NCBI GenBank assembly: GCA_002364735.1
Contig: DEZB01000020.1
Location: 18,420 to 82,419, forward strand
From: Bacteroidales bacterium UBA3143
GTDB lineage: Bacteria > Bacteroidota > Bacteroidia > Bacteroidales > Dysgonomonadaceae
DNA length: 64,000 bases
Direction of reading: 5' to 3'
A program made the position numbers and the translations under genes. Below, piece after piece: positions 27,607-36,173 of the stretch. The notes beneath the pieces were generated by a model. That model worked only from the letters and a program-made list of their open reading frames with translations. It was not told where the DNA came from and searched no databases. Position 1 is the stretch's first letter; every line of letters starts with the position of its first letter.

Positions 27607-28161
27607 ATGAAGACAAACAGATTATCAGAAAGTGTAACTCAAGTATTAAACAAACAACTCTTAATGGAGGCTCATGCAGCTCAAATATATTTATCTTATG
27701 CAATATGGGCCGACAGTGAAGGATATGACGGCATCTCAGATTTTTTGCTTCGTCATGCAGACGAGGAGCGTGATCACATGACTAAAGTAATGCAATACAT
27801 GATGCTTCGCGGAGGAAAACCTAAGATAGAAGCAATACCCGCACCTCCAGAAGATCCAACCAGTATTTATGAATGTTTCCATAAAGTATTGGAACACGAA
27901 GTAAATAACACTAATGGTGTTTACAATTGTGTTAATGCAGCATTTGAAGAAAAAGATTGGGCAACTTGGAATTTCATGCAATGGTTTGTAAAAGAACAGG
28001 TAGAAGAAGAAACTTTTGCACTTGATCTCATTGATAAAATTGAAATCGCAGGTGGGGTTGAAGCTCCTAAAGCAGCATTATATATTATCAACCAAGAATT
28101 GATGAGTAAATCTGGTGAAGCACCTTCTGCTGAAGATGCTACTGCTGATTCTCCAGTTTAA
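27607..28161 (+). CDS. Bacterial non-heme ferritin
   Basis: A 184-residue protein. Ferroxidase ligands are visible in helix A (LLMEAHAAQIYLSYAIW, Glu), helix B (HADEERDHMTK, E-x-x-H) and helix C/D (WFVKEQVEEETFALDLID, Q-x-x-E). Ferritin stores Fe3+ in a 24-mer shell. The tail of about 20 residues after the normal FtnA end (SGEAPSAEDATADSPV) is acidic and low-complexity. Its neighbours point to combined iron and peroxide control. No promoter box was recognised just upstream, so it may be read from the oxidoreductase promoter. Confidence 0.94.
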   Translation: MKTNRLSESVTQVLNKQLLMEAHAAQIYLSYAIWADSEGYDGISDFLLRHADEERDHMTKVMQYMMLRGGKPKIEAIPAPPEDPTSIYECFHKVLEHEVNNTNGVYNCVNAAFEEKDWATWNFMQWFVKEQVEEETFALDLIDKIEIAGGVEAPKAALYIINQELMSKSGEAPSAEDATADSPV

Positions 28162-28272
28162 TTTTTACGAAATAGATATATAAAATAATTCTTTCATAAT
28201 ATCTTGCTCAATTCTACACTTCATTTGTGTAAAAAACATCTTCATGAAGAGGGTTTTGAGTGATGCAAAAGC

Positions 28273-28519
28273 GACTTTTGAACAACTACGAAAGTAGGAA
28301 CTTGTACATGGAGTGACTTCCGTAGGCTACAGAAGAGAAAACTTGTTAAGAAAAGCACTTTTGTAGTCTGCGGAAGCCAAAACTTGTTAGGGGAATGACT
28401 TTTGTAGTGTACAAAACCAACATGTTGTACGTGGAGTGAGTTTTGTAGTCTACGGAAGCAGGAACTTGTACATGGAGTGAGTTTTGTATCTACAGAAGTT
28501 TAGACATGTTCAATTGATT
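28273..28519. repeat. 41-bp tandem repeat array, six units (locus A)
   Basis: Unit starts are at 28273, 28315, 28356, 28397, 28438 and 28479, giving spacings of 42, 41, 41, 41 and 41. Each unit opens with a version of GACTTTTGTAGTCTACGGAA, an imperfect palindrome, and most carry AACTTGTACATGGAGT in the second half, with TGTACA as a second small palindrome. Units differ at several positions. There is no open reading frame through the array and no unique spacers. Confidence 0.85.
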
Positions 28520-28534
28520 TTTCAATTAGATCAG

Positions 28535-28610
28535 TTGTAGGTAATATTGTGAATCAACAGTGTCGTAAATAGTGTAGTTAATTAATTTACGAATTAATTA
28601 TAACCTACAA
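28535..28610. other. Nested inverted repeat after the locus A array
   Basis: An inner perfect hairpin has arms TAATTAATT (28579-28587) and AATTAATTA (28592-28600) with loop TACG. An outer pair, TTGTAGGT (28535-28542) and ACCTACAA (28603-28610), encloses it. This could be RNA structure or a protein site; no known riboswitch was recognised. Confidence 0.4.
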
Positions 28611-28729
28611 TTACCACATTTCCTTCAAATTTTCGCACACGAGAAAACCCAGTGTAAATGGTGAGAGCGACCTGAGAAAAATTAAATTCTTAAATCAGAA
28701 TATTGTAAAATTTATTGAAAAGGAATTAC

Positions 28730-28737
28730 TACCTTTG
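28730..28737 (+). promoter_or_regulatory. -7 box of the BACON/LRR lipoprotein gene
   Basis: TACCTTTG fits TAnnTTTG. It is 45 nt before the ATG at 28783 and overlaps an upstream in-frame TTG, arguing against a longer protein. Confidence 0.55.
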
Positions 28738-28782
28738 TTAATAATTATTCTCCAAATATTTATTTTTACAGTCATTTACGTT

Positions 28783-30840
28783 ATGAGAAAAAGTGTTTTT
28801 CTTCTACTCTCACTTTGCTTATTGGTATTTTCTTGTCAAAAAGACGAGGACCCTTTTATCAATATTCATCAAAAAGATCTTTCTTTTACTGATGTAGGTG
28901 GTTCGCAAATTATTTCGTTTGAATCTAATGCGAAATGGACCGTAAGGTCGTCTGAGCCTTGGTGTACTGTCTCTCCTGCAAGTGGAAATGCATCATTGAA
29001 GAGCATTACCGTAACGCTGTCTTCCAATGAGTCTAACGAAGATAGAAGTTGTAGTGTAACTTTTGTGGCGGGAAGCATCTCTAAAACACTTACTGTCAAT
29101 CAAGATGCCTACTTAAGTCTGCTAATAACGCAGAATAAATATGAACTATCTAATGACGCTACTACTATTGAAGTGGAGGTCAAAGCCAATATAGAGTATG
29201 ATGTGGTCATATCTGACAACTGGATTACAAGGGTTACTAATAGAAGCTTGTCTGCTACAATATTTAGTTTTGATATAGCAAAAAATGAATCTTATGATAA
29301 TAGAGAAGGTACTATTACCCTCAAACATAAAGGAGGAACATTATCAAGTACCGTTAAGGTTTTTCAATCGCAAGTAGATGCAATTATTCTTTTTGAAAAA
29401 ATAAAGTATTTATCTAATAATAGCCAGGAATTGAAAGTAGAATTGAAAACGAATGTTGACTTTGAGGTACTCATTCCCGAAGATGCTAAAAACTGGGTTT
29501 CTTATATTGATACCAGATCACTAAGAACTGAAATATTATCTCTAAACATAGTCAAGAATGAAGGTGAAGAAGCTCGTTCTACTGAAGTTTATATTAAAGA
29601 CAAAGCGACCAATCTACAAGATACACTTACCATAAATCAAGCTATTAAAAAACCTAATGTATATTGGGTTGATAAAATGGGTACTTTAAGCACAGTGCTT
29701 AATCAAACTCAAAAAGATACTATTACAACAATGATAGTAAAGGGTGAGATAAATAAAGCCGATTTTGAAGTAATGAAAAGTCAGATGCCAAGGTTGCGAC
29801 ATGTAGATTTATTAGATGTGAAATGTGAAGATAATAAACTGCCTGATTTTGCATTTGGAGATGTATATGGCTACTCAAAAGAAGACCTTTCAACTATTGT
29901 TCTTCCCAAGAGTATTACTTCTATCGGATCATTTGCTTTTAATAATTGTTATTGGTTATCAGGCACTTTGGAGCTTCCCGAAGGGCTAACTTCAATTGGA
30001 GAATTTGCATTTTCTGCTTGTAATAACTTGAGAGGCCACTTGATGCTTCCCGAGGGTTTAACATCAATTGGAGAAGCTGCTTTTAATCAATGTTATAGCT
30101 TGACAGGATCGTTGACACTTCCTGAGGGATTAGCCTCAATAGGAAAAGATGCTTTTAATAGCTGCGTTGGATTAAAGGGATCAATAACTATTACAAAAAG
30201 CTTAACGACTATTCCAATAAGAGCTTTTGCTGGCTGTTCAGGTCTTTCTGGTTCATTGACGCTTCCTGATGGATTAACTTCAATTGAAAGTTATGCTTTT
30301 TCTGGCTGTTCAAGCTTAACTGGAACTCTAACTCTTCCGGATAAATTGATTTCAATCGGAGAAGGATCTTTTCTTAAGTGTTCAGGACTAAATGGCTCTT
30401 TAATAATTCCTTATGGATTATCTTCAATTGGAAAATCTGCTTTTAATGGCTGTTCAGGGTTTACTGAAACATTAACTCTTGCAGGCAAATTGACTAAAAT
30501 TGAACCTTTTACTTTTTATAGTTGTATAGGTTTTACAGGATTGGTTTTAGGAAATAGTATTGATACAATTTCTGAATTTGCATTCGAAGATTGTGAGAAT
30601 ATTAGGGGTGATGTTGTTTTTCCTAAAAATTTTAATTCCATAGGGCAAAGTTCTTTTTGGGGTTGTGATAAAATAGTTGCATTTCAATTTCCTCATACCT
30701 CTCCCCTTATATATAACTATAGTCGTGATTATGAAAATTATATGTTTCCAATTAGTGCAACTATAAAAGTTCCATTATCTGCTGTTAATACCTACAAAAA
30801 TAGCGTAAAGTGGAAGGATCATAATATTGTTGGGTATTAA
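28783..30840 (+). CDS. Surface lipoprotein with three BACON domains and eleven BspA-like leucine-rich repeats
   Basis: A 685-residue lipoprotein: signal SVFLLLSLCLLVFSCQ with Cys near residue 18. Three BACON-type beta domains follow at about 28-110, 112-200 and 203-290, each ending with a T-L-T-V-N-Q-like strand. A linker leads to LRR_5 (BspA-type) repeats at about 374-636. These are eleven units of 24 residues (one of 23) on the pattern LPEGLTSIGEFAFSACNNL. BspA-like repeats mediate binding to host proteins or other cells; BACON domains often accompany carbohydrate- or mucin-binding proteins. A short unrepeated C-terminus ends the protein. Its own -7 box and a terminator bracket the gene. 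Confidence 0.9.
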   Translation: MRKSVFLLLSLCLLVFSCQKDEDPFINIHQKDLSFTDVGGSQIISFESNAKWTVRSSEPWCTVSPASGNASLKSITVTLSSNESNEDRSCSVTFVAGSISKTLTVNQDAYLSLLITQNKYELSNDATTIEVEVKANIEYDVVISDNWITRVTNRSLSATIFSFDIAKNESYDNREGTITLKHKGGTLSSTVKVFQSQVDAIILFEKIKYLSNNSQELKVELKTNVDFEVLIPEDAKNWVSYIDTRSLRTEILSLNIVKNEGEEARSTEVYIKDKATNLQDTLTINQAIKKPNVYWVDKMGTLSTVLNQTQKDTITTMIVKGEINKADFEVMKSQMPRLRHVDLLDVKCEDNKLPDFAFGDVYGYSKEDLSTIVLPKSITSIGSFAFNNCYWLSGTLELPEGLTSIGEFAFSACNNLRGHLMLPEGLTSIGEAAFNQCYSLTGSLTLPEGLASIGKDAFNSCVGLKGSITITKSLTTIPIRAFAGCSGLSGSLTLPDGLTSIESYAFSGCSSLTGTLTLPDKLISIGEGSFLKCSGLNGSLIIPYGLSSIGKSAFNGCSGFTETLTLAGKLTKIEPFTFYSCIGFTGLVLGNSIDTISEFAFEDCENIRGDVVFPKNFNSIGQSSFWGCDKIVAFQFPHTSPLIYNYSRDYENYMFPISATIKVPLSAVNTYKNSVKWKDHNIVGY

Positions 30841-30868
30841 TTATCAATTATCATATAACTAATTTAAT

Positions 30869-30910
30869 AAAAAATCCAGCTATTGAAAATATCATTGCTG
30901 GACTTTTTAT
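30869..30910 (+). terminator. Terminator of the BACON/LRR gene
   Basis: Arms AAAAATCCAGC and GCTGGACTTTTT enclose about 16 nt and are followed by a T-rich run, 28 nt past the stop. Confidence 0.8.
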
Positions 30911-31047
30911 TCAATTTCACTGTATATTTTATAGATTAAAGTAATCATTATAACGCTACTTCCTCTTTCTAAAACCCTCCTCACAAATTATTACTCCATC
31001 AAATTGTATCTCTATTCTTTCATTTTCCATATTTCATTTAAAAACTG

Positions 31048-31055
31048 TATCTTTG
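31048..31055 (+). promoter_or_regulatory. -7 box of tsaD
   Basis: TATCTTTG fits TAnnTTTG and is 22 nt before the tsaD ATG, implying a short leader. Confidence 0.6.
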
Positions 31056-31077
31056 CACCTTATATTTTGTATACTAA

Positions 31078-32094
31078 ATGGCAATAATATTAGGCATTGA
31101 ATCTTCGTGTGATGACACGTCAGCAGCAATAATAAAGGATGGTGTGATTGGCTCGAATGTAGTAGCCAATCAGACTGTTCATGAACAATATGGAGGTGTA
31201 GTTCCTGAGTTGGCTTCGCGTGCACATCAGCAAAACATTATTCCTGTAGTAGATCAGGCAATAAAAAGAGCAAACATAACAAAGGAAGATATATCGGCTA
31301 TTGCGTTTACACGTGGTCCTGGTCTTTTGGGTTCGTTGCTTGTGGGAACCTCTTTTGCTAAGGGTTTTTCAACTGCACTGAACATTCCATTGATTGATAT
31401 TAATCATTTGCAAGCTCATGTATTGGCACACTTCATAAAGGAAGATGCCAGTGATGAATCGCACCCTGCGTTTCCTTTTCTTTGCTTGTTAGTATCGGGG
31501 GGTAATTCGCAAATTATTCGTGTGGATGATTTCAATAAAATGGAAATCGTTGGTCAAACCATAGACGATGCGGCTGGAGAAGCCTTCGACAAATGTGCTA
31601 AAGTGATGGGACTGCCTTATCCAGGTGGACCTGTTGTTGATAAATTGGCTACATTGGGAGATTCAGAAAAGTTTCGTTTCAATAAGCCACGCATTGATGG
31701 ATACGATTATAGCTTTAGCGGTTTGAAAACTTCTTTTCTCTATTTCTTGAGAGATGAACTGAAGAATGATGCCGACTTTATTGAGAAGAACAAAGAGGAC
31801 TTGTGTGCTTCGCTGCAGAAAACAATTATCGATATTCTGATGGATAAACTGCGTAAAGCAGCCATTGATTATGATATAAGAGAGGTGGCCGTTGCAGGTG
31901 GTGTTTCAGCAAACTCAGGGTTGCGCCAATCATTTGTAGATCACGCTAAACAATATGGATGGAACATTCATATTCCAAAATTTGAATATACAACAGACAA
32001 TGCGGCCATGGTTGCAATAGCTGGTTATTATAAGTATTTAGCAAAGGACTTTTGCGACAAGAGCGTGACGCCTTATGCAAGAGCAACTATTTAA
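31078..32094 (+). CDS. tsaD: tRNA threonylcarbamoyladenosine biosynthesis protein TsaD
   Basis: A 338-residue ASKHA-fold protein, of standard length. It transfers threonylcarbamoyl to A37 of ANN-decoding tRNAs together with TsaB and TsaE (not in this window). Signatures are ILGIESSCDDTSAAI at the start, GGVVPELASRAHQ, the metal-binding H-x-x-x-H in INHLQAHVLAH (residues about 109-119), LLVSGGNSQI and the C-terminal GGVSANSGLR. glnS follows after 82 nt on the same strand; it could share the transcript. Confidence 0.97.
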   Translation: MAIILGIESSCDDTSAAIIKDGVIGSNVVANQTVHEQYGGVVPELASRAHQQNIIPVVDQAIKRANITKEDISAIAFTRGPGLLGSLLVGTSFAKGFSTALNIPLIDINHLQAHVLAHFIKEDASDESHPAFPFLCLLVSGGNSQIIRVDDFNKMEIVGQTIDDAAGEAFDKCAKVMGLPYPGGPVVDKLATLGDSEKFRFNKPRIDGYDYSFSGLKTSFLYFLRDELKNDADFIEKNKEDLCASLQKTIIDILMDKLRKAAIDYDIREVAVAGGVSANSGLRQSFVDHAKQYGWNIHIPKFEYTTDNAAMVAIAGYYKYLAKDFCDKSVTPYARATI

Positions 32095-32176
32095 TTGAAA
32101 AGCAAATCAACAACTTTGCTTTTGCACAATACAATTGACACAATACAAACAAACGAAAAAATAAAAAACAAGATAG

Positions 32177-33871
32177 ATGAATAAGGTAGAGCATACAAAT
32201 GCAGATAATAATAAAAAGAGTCTCAACTTTATTGAGGCCATTGTAGAGAAAGATTTGGCGGAAGGTAAAAATGATGGAAGGGTACAAACTCGTTTCCCAC
32301 CCGAACCAAATGGCTACCTACACATTGGTCATGCAAAAGCTATTTGCATCGACTTTGGCATTGCTGAGCGATACAATGGTGTGTGTAACCTTCGATTTGA
32401 TGATACAAATCCTATAAAAGAAGACGTAGAGTATGTAGAGTCGATTAAAGAAAACATTAAATGGTTGGGGTTTGAATGGGGCGAAATATATCATGCTTCA
32501 GACTATTTCCAACAATTATGGGATTTTGCAGTTCAATTAATAAAAGAAGACAAAGCATACATTGATGAACAAAGTGCAGAAGAGATTGCCAAACAAAAAG
32601 GTACGACTTCAAAGCCTGGCACAAATAGCCCCCACAGAGATCGTCCTATTGAAGAGAGTTTAGAGCTGTTTGAAAAAATGAATAGTGGAGACTTGCCCGA
32701 AGGTGCAATGGTGTTGCGTGCTAAGATTGACATGGCAGCATCTAATATGCATATGCGCGACCCAATTATTTATCGCATCATTCACACGCCTCATCATCAA
32801 ACAGGCACAACGTGGAAAGCTTATCCAATGTATGATTTTGCACACGGTCAGTGCGACTATTTTGAAGGAGTAACACATTCAATTTGCACGCTTGAGTTTG
32901 ATGTTCATCGTCCGTTGTATGATTGGTTTATCGATCAATTAGCAGACAGCGAATATCGCCCTCATCAATATGAATTCAATCGGTTGAACCTTACATACAC
33001 TATGATTAGCAAGCGCAGATTATTGGAGCTTGTTCAAAATAATTTGGTCTCGGGATGGGATGACCCACGCATGCCTACATTAGTCGGATTGAAGCGAAGG
33101 GGTTACACGCCAGAATCAATTCGCAATTTTGTGGATCGTATTGGATATACCAAGTATGATGGGATGATTGATTTAGCATTGTTAGAACATAGTATACGCG
33201 AAGATCTTAATACAAAAACTGCTCGCGTCTCCGGAATAATAGACCCAATTAAATTGATCATTACCAACTATCCGGATGGAAAAACCGAAATGATGCAAAC
33301 AATAAATAATCCTGAAGATGAAAGCATGGGAACTCGTGAAATTGCTTTCACTAAAGAATTATACATAGAGCGTGAAGACTTCATGGAGGATGCTCCAAAA
33401 AAATATTTTCGATTAACACCTGGAAGAGAAGTTCGATTGAAAAGTGCTTATATAATAAATTGCGCAGGTTGCAAGAAAGATGATAATGGTAACGTTGTAG
33501 AAGTATATGCAGAATACGATGCGCAAACAAAAAGTGGCATGCCCGAATCGGGAAGAAAGGTGAAGGGCACCATACATTGGGTTTCTGTTCCACATAGTGT
33601 GAATGCTGAAGTGCGTTTGTACGATCGTTTGTTTACAGTCGAAGATCCTGCAAATGCAAAAGACCAAAACTTCAAGGATTTGTTGAATCCTGACTCGTTG
33701 AAAATTATAAAGAACTGCAAACTCGAGGATTATTTAAAAAATGCTCAACCTGGTGACAGTTTTCAATTTCAGCGTAATGGGTACTACAATGTTGATATAG
33801 ATTCAACGCCCGATAATTTAGTTTTTAATAGAACTGTTCCTTTACGCGACTCGTGGACAAAAAATAAATAA
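32177..33871 (+). CDS. glnS: Glutaminyl-tRNA synthetase
   Basis: A 564-residue class I synthetase. The HIGH motif is in FPPEPNGYLHIGHAKAI (about residues 41-57), and the KMSKS equivalent reads MISKR near residue 276. The Gln/Glu-specific insertions FDDTNP and DFAHGQCDYFEGVTHSICTLEF are clear. The C-terminal beta-barrel anticodon-binding domain fills residues about 345-555. It charges tRNA-Gln directly, so this organism need not rely on the GatCAB amidotransferase route for Gln-tRNA. A TPR gene follows 25 nt later. Confidence 0.97.
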   Translation: MNKVEHTNADNNKKSLNFIEAIVEKDLAEGKNDGRVQTRFPPEPNGYLHIGHAKAICIDFGIAERYNGVCNLRFDDTNPIKEDVEYVESIKENIKWLGFEWGEIYHASDYFQQLWDFAVQLIKEDKAYIDEQSAEEIAKQKGTTSKPGTNSPHRDRPIEESLELFEKMNSGDLPEGAMVLRAKIDMAASNMHMRDPIIYRIIHTPHHQTGTTWKAYPMYDFAHGQCDYFEGVTHSICTLEFDVHRPLYDWFIDQLADSEYRPHQYEFNRLNLTYTMISKRRLLELVQNNLVSGWDDPRMPTLVGLKRRGYTPESIRNFVDRIGYTKYDGMIDLALLEHSIREDLNTKTARVSGIIDPIKLIITNYPDGKTEMMQTINNPEDESMGTREIAFTKELYIEREDFMEDAPKKYFRLTPGREVRLKSAYIINCAGCKKDDNGNVVEVYAEYDAQTKSGMPESGRKVKGTIHWVSVPHSVNAEVRLYDRLFTVEDPANAKDQNFKDLLNPDSLKIIKNCKLEDYLKNAQPGDSFQFQRNGYYNVDIDSTPDNLVFNRTVPLRDSWTKNK

Positions 33872-33896
33872 TAAATCAATAGATTAAATATATAGA

Positions 33897-35330
33897 ATGG
33901 ATAACGATATAGACATCACTGATCTTTTAAAGAAGTATGAGATGATGCGTTATATGGATAAAAACATATACTTTGATGCAGACGAGTTTGCAATGCTGGC
34001 TGATTACTACAATGATTTTGGAGACACTTCGGAGGCTGAATATATTGTAGAAACTGGATTAGGAATGCACCCTGGAAGCTCTGAGTTAATGATTATTAAA
34101 GCTAAGGTTCTTATTATTTCTGAAAAATATGAAGAAGCATACAGATATTTGTCTACTATTGGAGAAGATGAGACAAATGTTGATTTTCTAATAGTAAAGA
34201 TGGAATGCTTGCTTAATTTAGATAAAACTGAAGAGTCCGATATTCTTTTAGATACAGTTTTAAATGGAGTAGAATTAGATGGTGAAGAACTTTATACATT
34301 TCTTACAGAAGTAGGATATTTATATAACGATGCCGATAAATACGAAACAGCAATAATGCTGTTAGAAACAGCACTGAAGAGCGATAACTCTGATGTAGAG
34401 GTTTTAGTTGATTTATCTTATTCATACGAGATGTTGCATAATATTGAGAAATCAATAGAATTAAATAATTTAATTCTCGATATTGACCCTTACTTATTTG
34501 ATGCTTGGATTAATTTAGGAAAACTATTTTCTATGAACCAAGATCACAGTAAAGCCATTGAAGCATATGATTTTGCGTTAGCAATAAATGATGATGACGT
34601 GAACATATTAAAAATGAAAGCCCTTTCTCATTATCTAAATGACAATTTGGAAGAGGCTGTTAGAATTTTTAAAGAGTGTTTGAGTAATTCACCCGACGAT
34701 GAAAGTTTGTACGATTCTTTATTGGAAAGCTATGAGGTTATGGAGCAATATGACGAAATGCTGGAAGTAATAAAACAAAAAGAAAAACGATTTGGTACTG
34801 AAGGAGTGTTTTTACAACGTGCTCAGATTTATTTAAATCAAGAGAGATATGAAGAAGCACAAGAGATGTTCGAGTTGATTCCTATTGGAGATCAACAAAC
34901 ATTCGATTATTATGTCTTAGAAGGTGAACTCGCCATTCACAATGAAGATTTGGAGACTGCCGAAACAGCTTATATGTTAGCAATGTTAAACTCTCCCGAT
35001 GATGAATTTGCTGTAAATAAACTTGCAAATATAAGTCTTCAGCAAGGTAATTACGAGAAATCTGCCGAATATTTAGAAATGCTGCTTTCTTTAAATGCAA
35101 ATTTCCCTACCGCTAAAATAAGGTTGGCATTTTTAAGATTTGAAATTGGCACAAAAGAACCGTTCAATGAAATTATGAATCAGTTCTCTGACGAAGAGTT
35201 GCGTGATTTACTCAATTTGATCATTGTTAACGATGAAGCTGACTACTCTGAGTTTAATCGAAAAAAACTATTGGATCGATTAAATGAAGCGCGCGAGAAT
35301 AGAGTGCTCTTCAAAAATATTAAATACTAA
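33897..35330 (+). CDS. Tetratricopeptide-repeat protein (paralogue 1)
   Basis: A 477-residue acidic protein built of TPR helices from about residue 20 to 430. A clear unit is LNNLILDIDPYLFDAWINLGKLFSMNQDHSKAIEAYDFALAI, written here as adjoining parts: helix A DAWINLGKLFSM and helix B SKAIEAYDFALAI. No signal peptide or membrane segment is present, so it is probably a cytoplasmic scaffold. It resembles the protein at 36174-37637 along its whole length (shared YFDA-EF, EDETNVD and ECLLNL motifs). It lies 25 nt after glnS. The partner and function are unknown. Confidence 0.85.
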   Translation: MDNDIDITDLLKKYEMMRYMDKNIYFDADEFAMLADYYNDFGDTSEAEYIVETGLGMHPGSSELMIIKAKVLIISEKYEEAYRYLSTIGEDETNVDFLIVKMECLLNLDKTEESDILLDTVLNGVELDGEELYTFLTEVGYLYNDADKYETAIMLLETALKSDNSDVEVLVDLSYSYEMLHNIEKSIELNNLILDIDPYLFDAWINLGKLFSMNQDHSKAIEAYDFALAINDDDVNILKMKALSHYLNDNLEEAVRIFKECLSNSPDDESLYDSLLESYEVMEQYDEMLEVIKQKEKRFGTEGVFLQRAQIYLNQERYEEAQEMFELIPIGDQQTFDYYVLEGELAIHNEDLETAETAYMLAMLNSPDDEFAVNKLANISLQQGNYEKSAEYLEMLLSLNANFPTAKIRLAFLRFEIGTKEPFNEIMNQFSDEELRDLLNLIIVNDEADYSEFNRKKLLDRLNEARENRVLFKNIKY

Positions 35331-35384
35331 ATAACCTTTTATTATAATCAACACTCAATTGATATATTTAGCTATACAACCCTG

Positions 35385-36131
35385 ATGAATAAATTTTTAA
35401 TATTGTTTTTGACGCTATCTATTGCAACAACCTCTATTGCATACTCCACTGATAGTTTCGAGATTAAACCAACTACCAGTACAGAGCAATCTTTGTTGCA
35501 AAAGATAGAAGCATGGTATGATCAGAATATGAACTATGCCACTATCACCATTTTGATGACTGTGGAGAGTTCTTTCATACCATTTCCATCAGAAATTGTT
35601 GTTCCGCCTGCTGCATACATTGCCAGTCAACCTGGGAGTAATTTAAATATATTCTTGGTAGTGCTTTTTGCAACAATTGGCGCACTGTTGGGTGCTCTTA
35701 TAAATTATTTTTTAGCAATTTATCTGGGTCGTCCCTTGGTTTATAAATTTGCAGGTGGCAAAATTGGGCATCTTCTTTTGCTTGACAAAGAGAAAATAAT
35801 GAATGCTGAAATTTATTTCAATAAGAAAGGAAAGGTATCAACATTTGCAGGAAGACTCGTGCCTGGTATTCGTCAGTTGATATCCATTCCCGCAGGTTTA
35901 GCTCGCATGAATATCGCCAGTTTTTTGCTTTATACTTTTCTTGGTGCTGGTATTTGGAACGCTATACTTGCATATTTAGGCTATATTCTTCATGGTCAGC
36001 AAGATCTGATAAATAAATATAGCCACGAACTCTCCTATCTCTTTTTGGCTTTGGTTGTCTTGTTTATTGGTTATGTGATAGTAAAGCAAGTGATGAGAAA
36101 GAATAAAAATAGAAGAGTTTTGAATAAATGA
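35385..36131 (+). CDS. DedA-family membrane protein
   Basis: A 248-residue protein with an N-terminal hydrophobic signal-like stretch (ILFLTLSIATTSIAYS) and a DedA/VTT (SNARE-associated) core. ESSFIPFPSEIVVPPAAYIA carries the conserved acidic and Pro residues, and FAGRLVPGIRQLISIPAGLARM carries the conserved Arg and G-x-R-P-like segment. About five membrane spans are seen, ending in a basic tail. Some DedA proteins have been shown to move undecaprenyl phosphate or other lipids across the membrane; whether this one does is unknown. It is flanked on both sides by related TPR genes (54 nt and 42 nt). Confidence 0.92.
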   Translation: MNKFLILFLTLSIATTSIAYSTDSFEIKPTTSTEQSLLQKIEAWYDQNMNYATITILMTVESSFIPFPSEIVVPPAAYIASQPGSNLNIFLVVLFATIGALLGALINYFLAIYLGRPLVYKFAGGKIGHLLLLDKEKIMNAEIYFNKKGKVSTFAGRLVPGIRQLISIPAGLARMNIASFLLYTFLGAGIWNAILAYLGYILHGQQDLINKYSHELSYLFLALVVLFIGYVIVKQVMRKNKNRRVLNK

Positions 36132-36173
36132 AATACTAATTACAAACACATACTTTAAAGATTCAAATTGAAA

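Noticed and set aside
28162..28272. tRNA or small RNA gene after ferritin
   Set aside because: No cloverleaf, T-loop consensus or terminator-bounded structure could be found; the same holds for the other gene-free stretches.
28273..28519. Possible CRISPR array
   Set aside because: The whole 41-bp unit repeats with drift; there are no unique spacers between fixed repeats, and no cas genes in the window.
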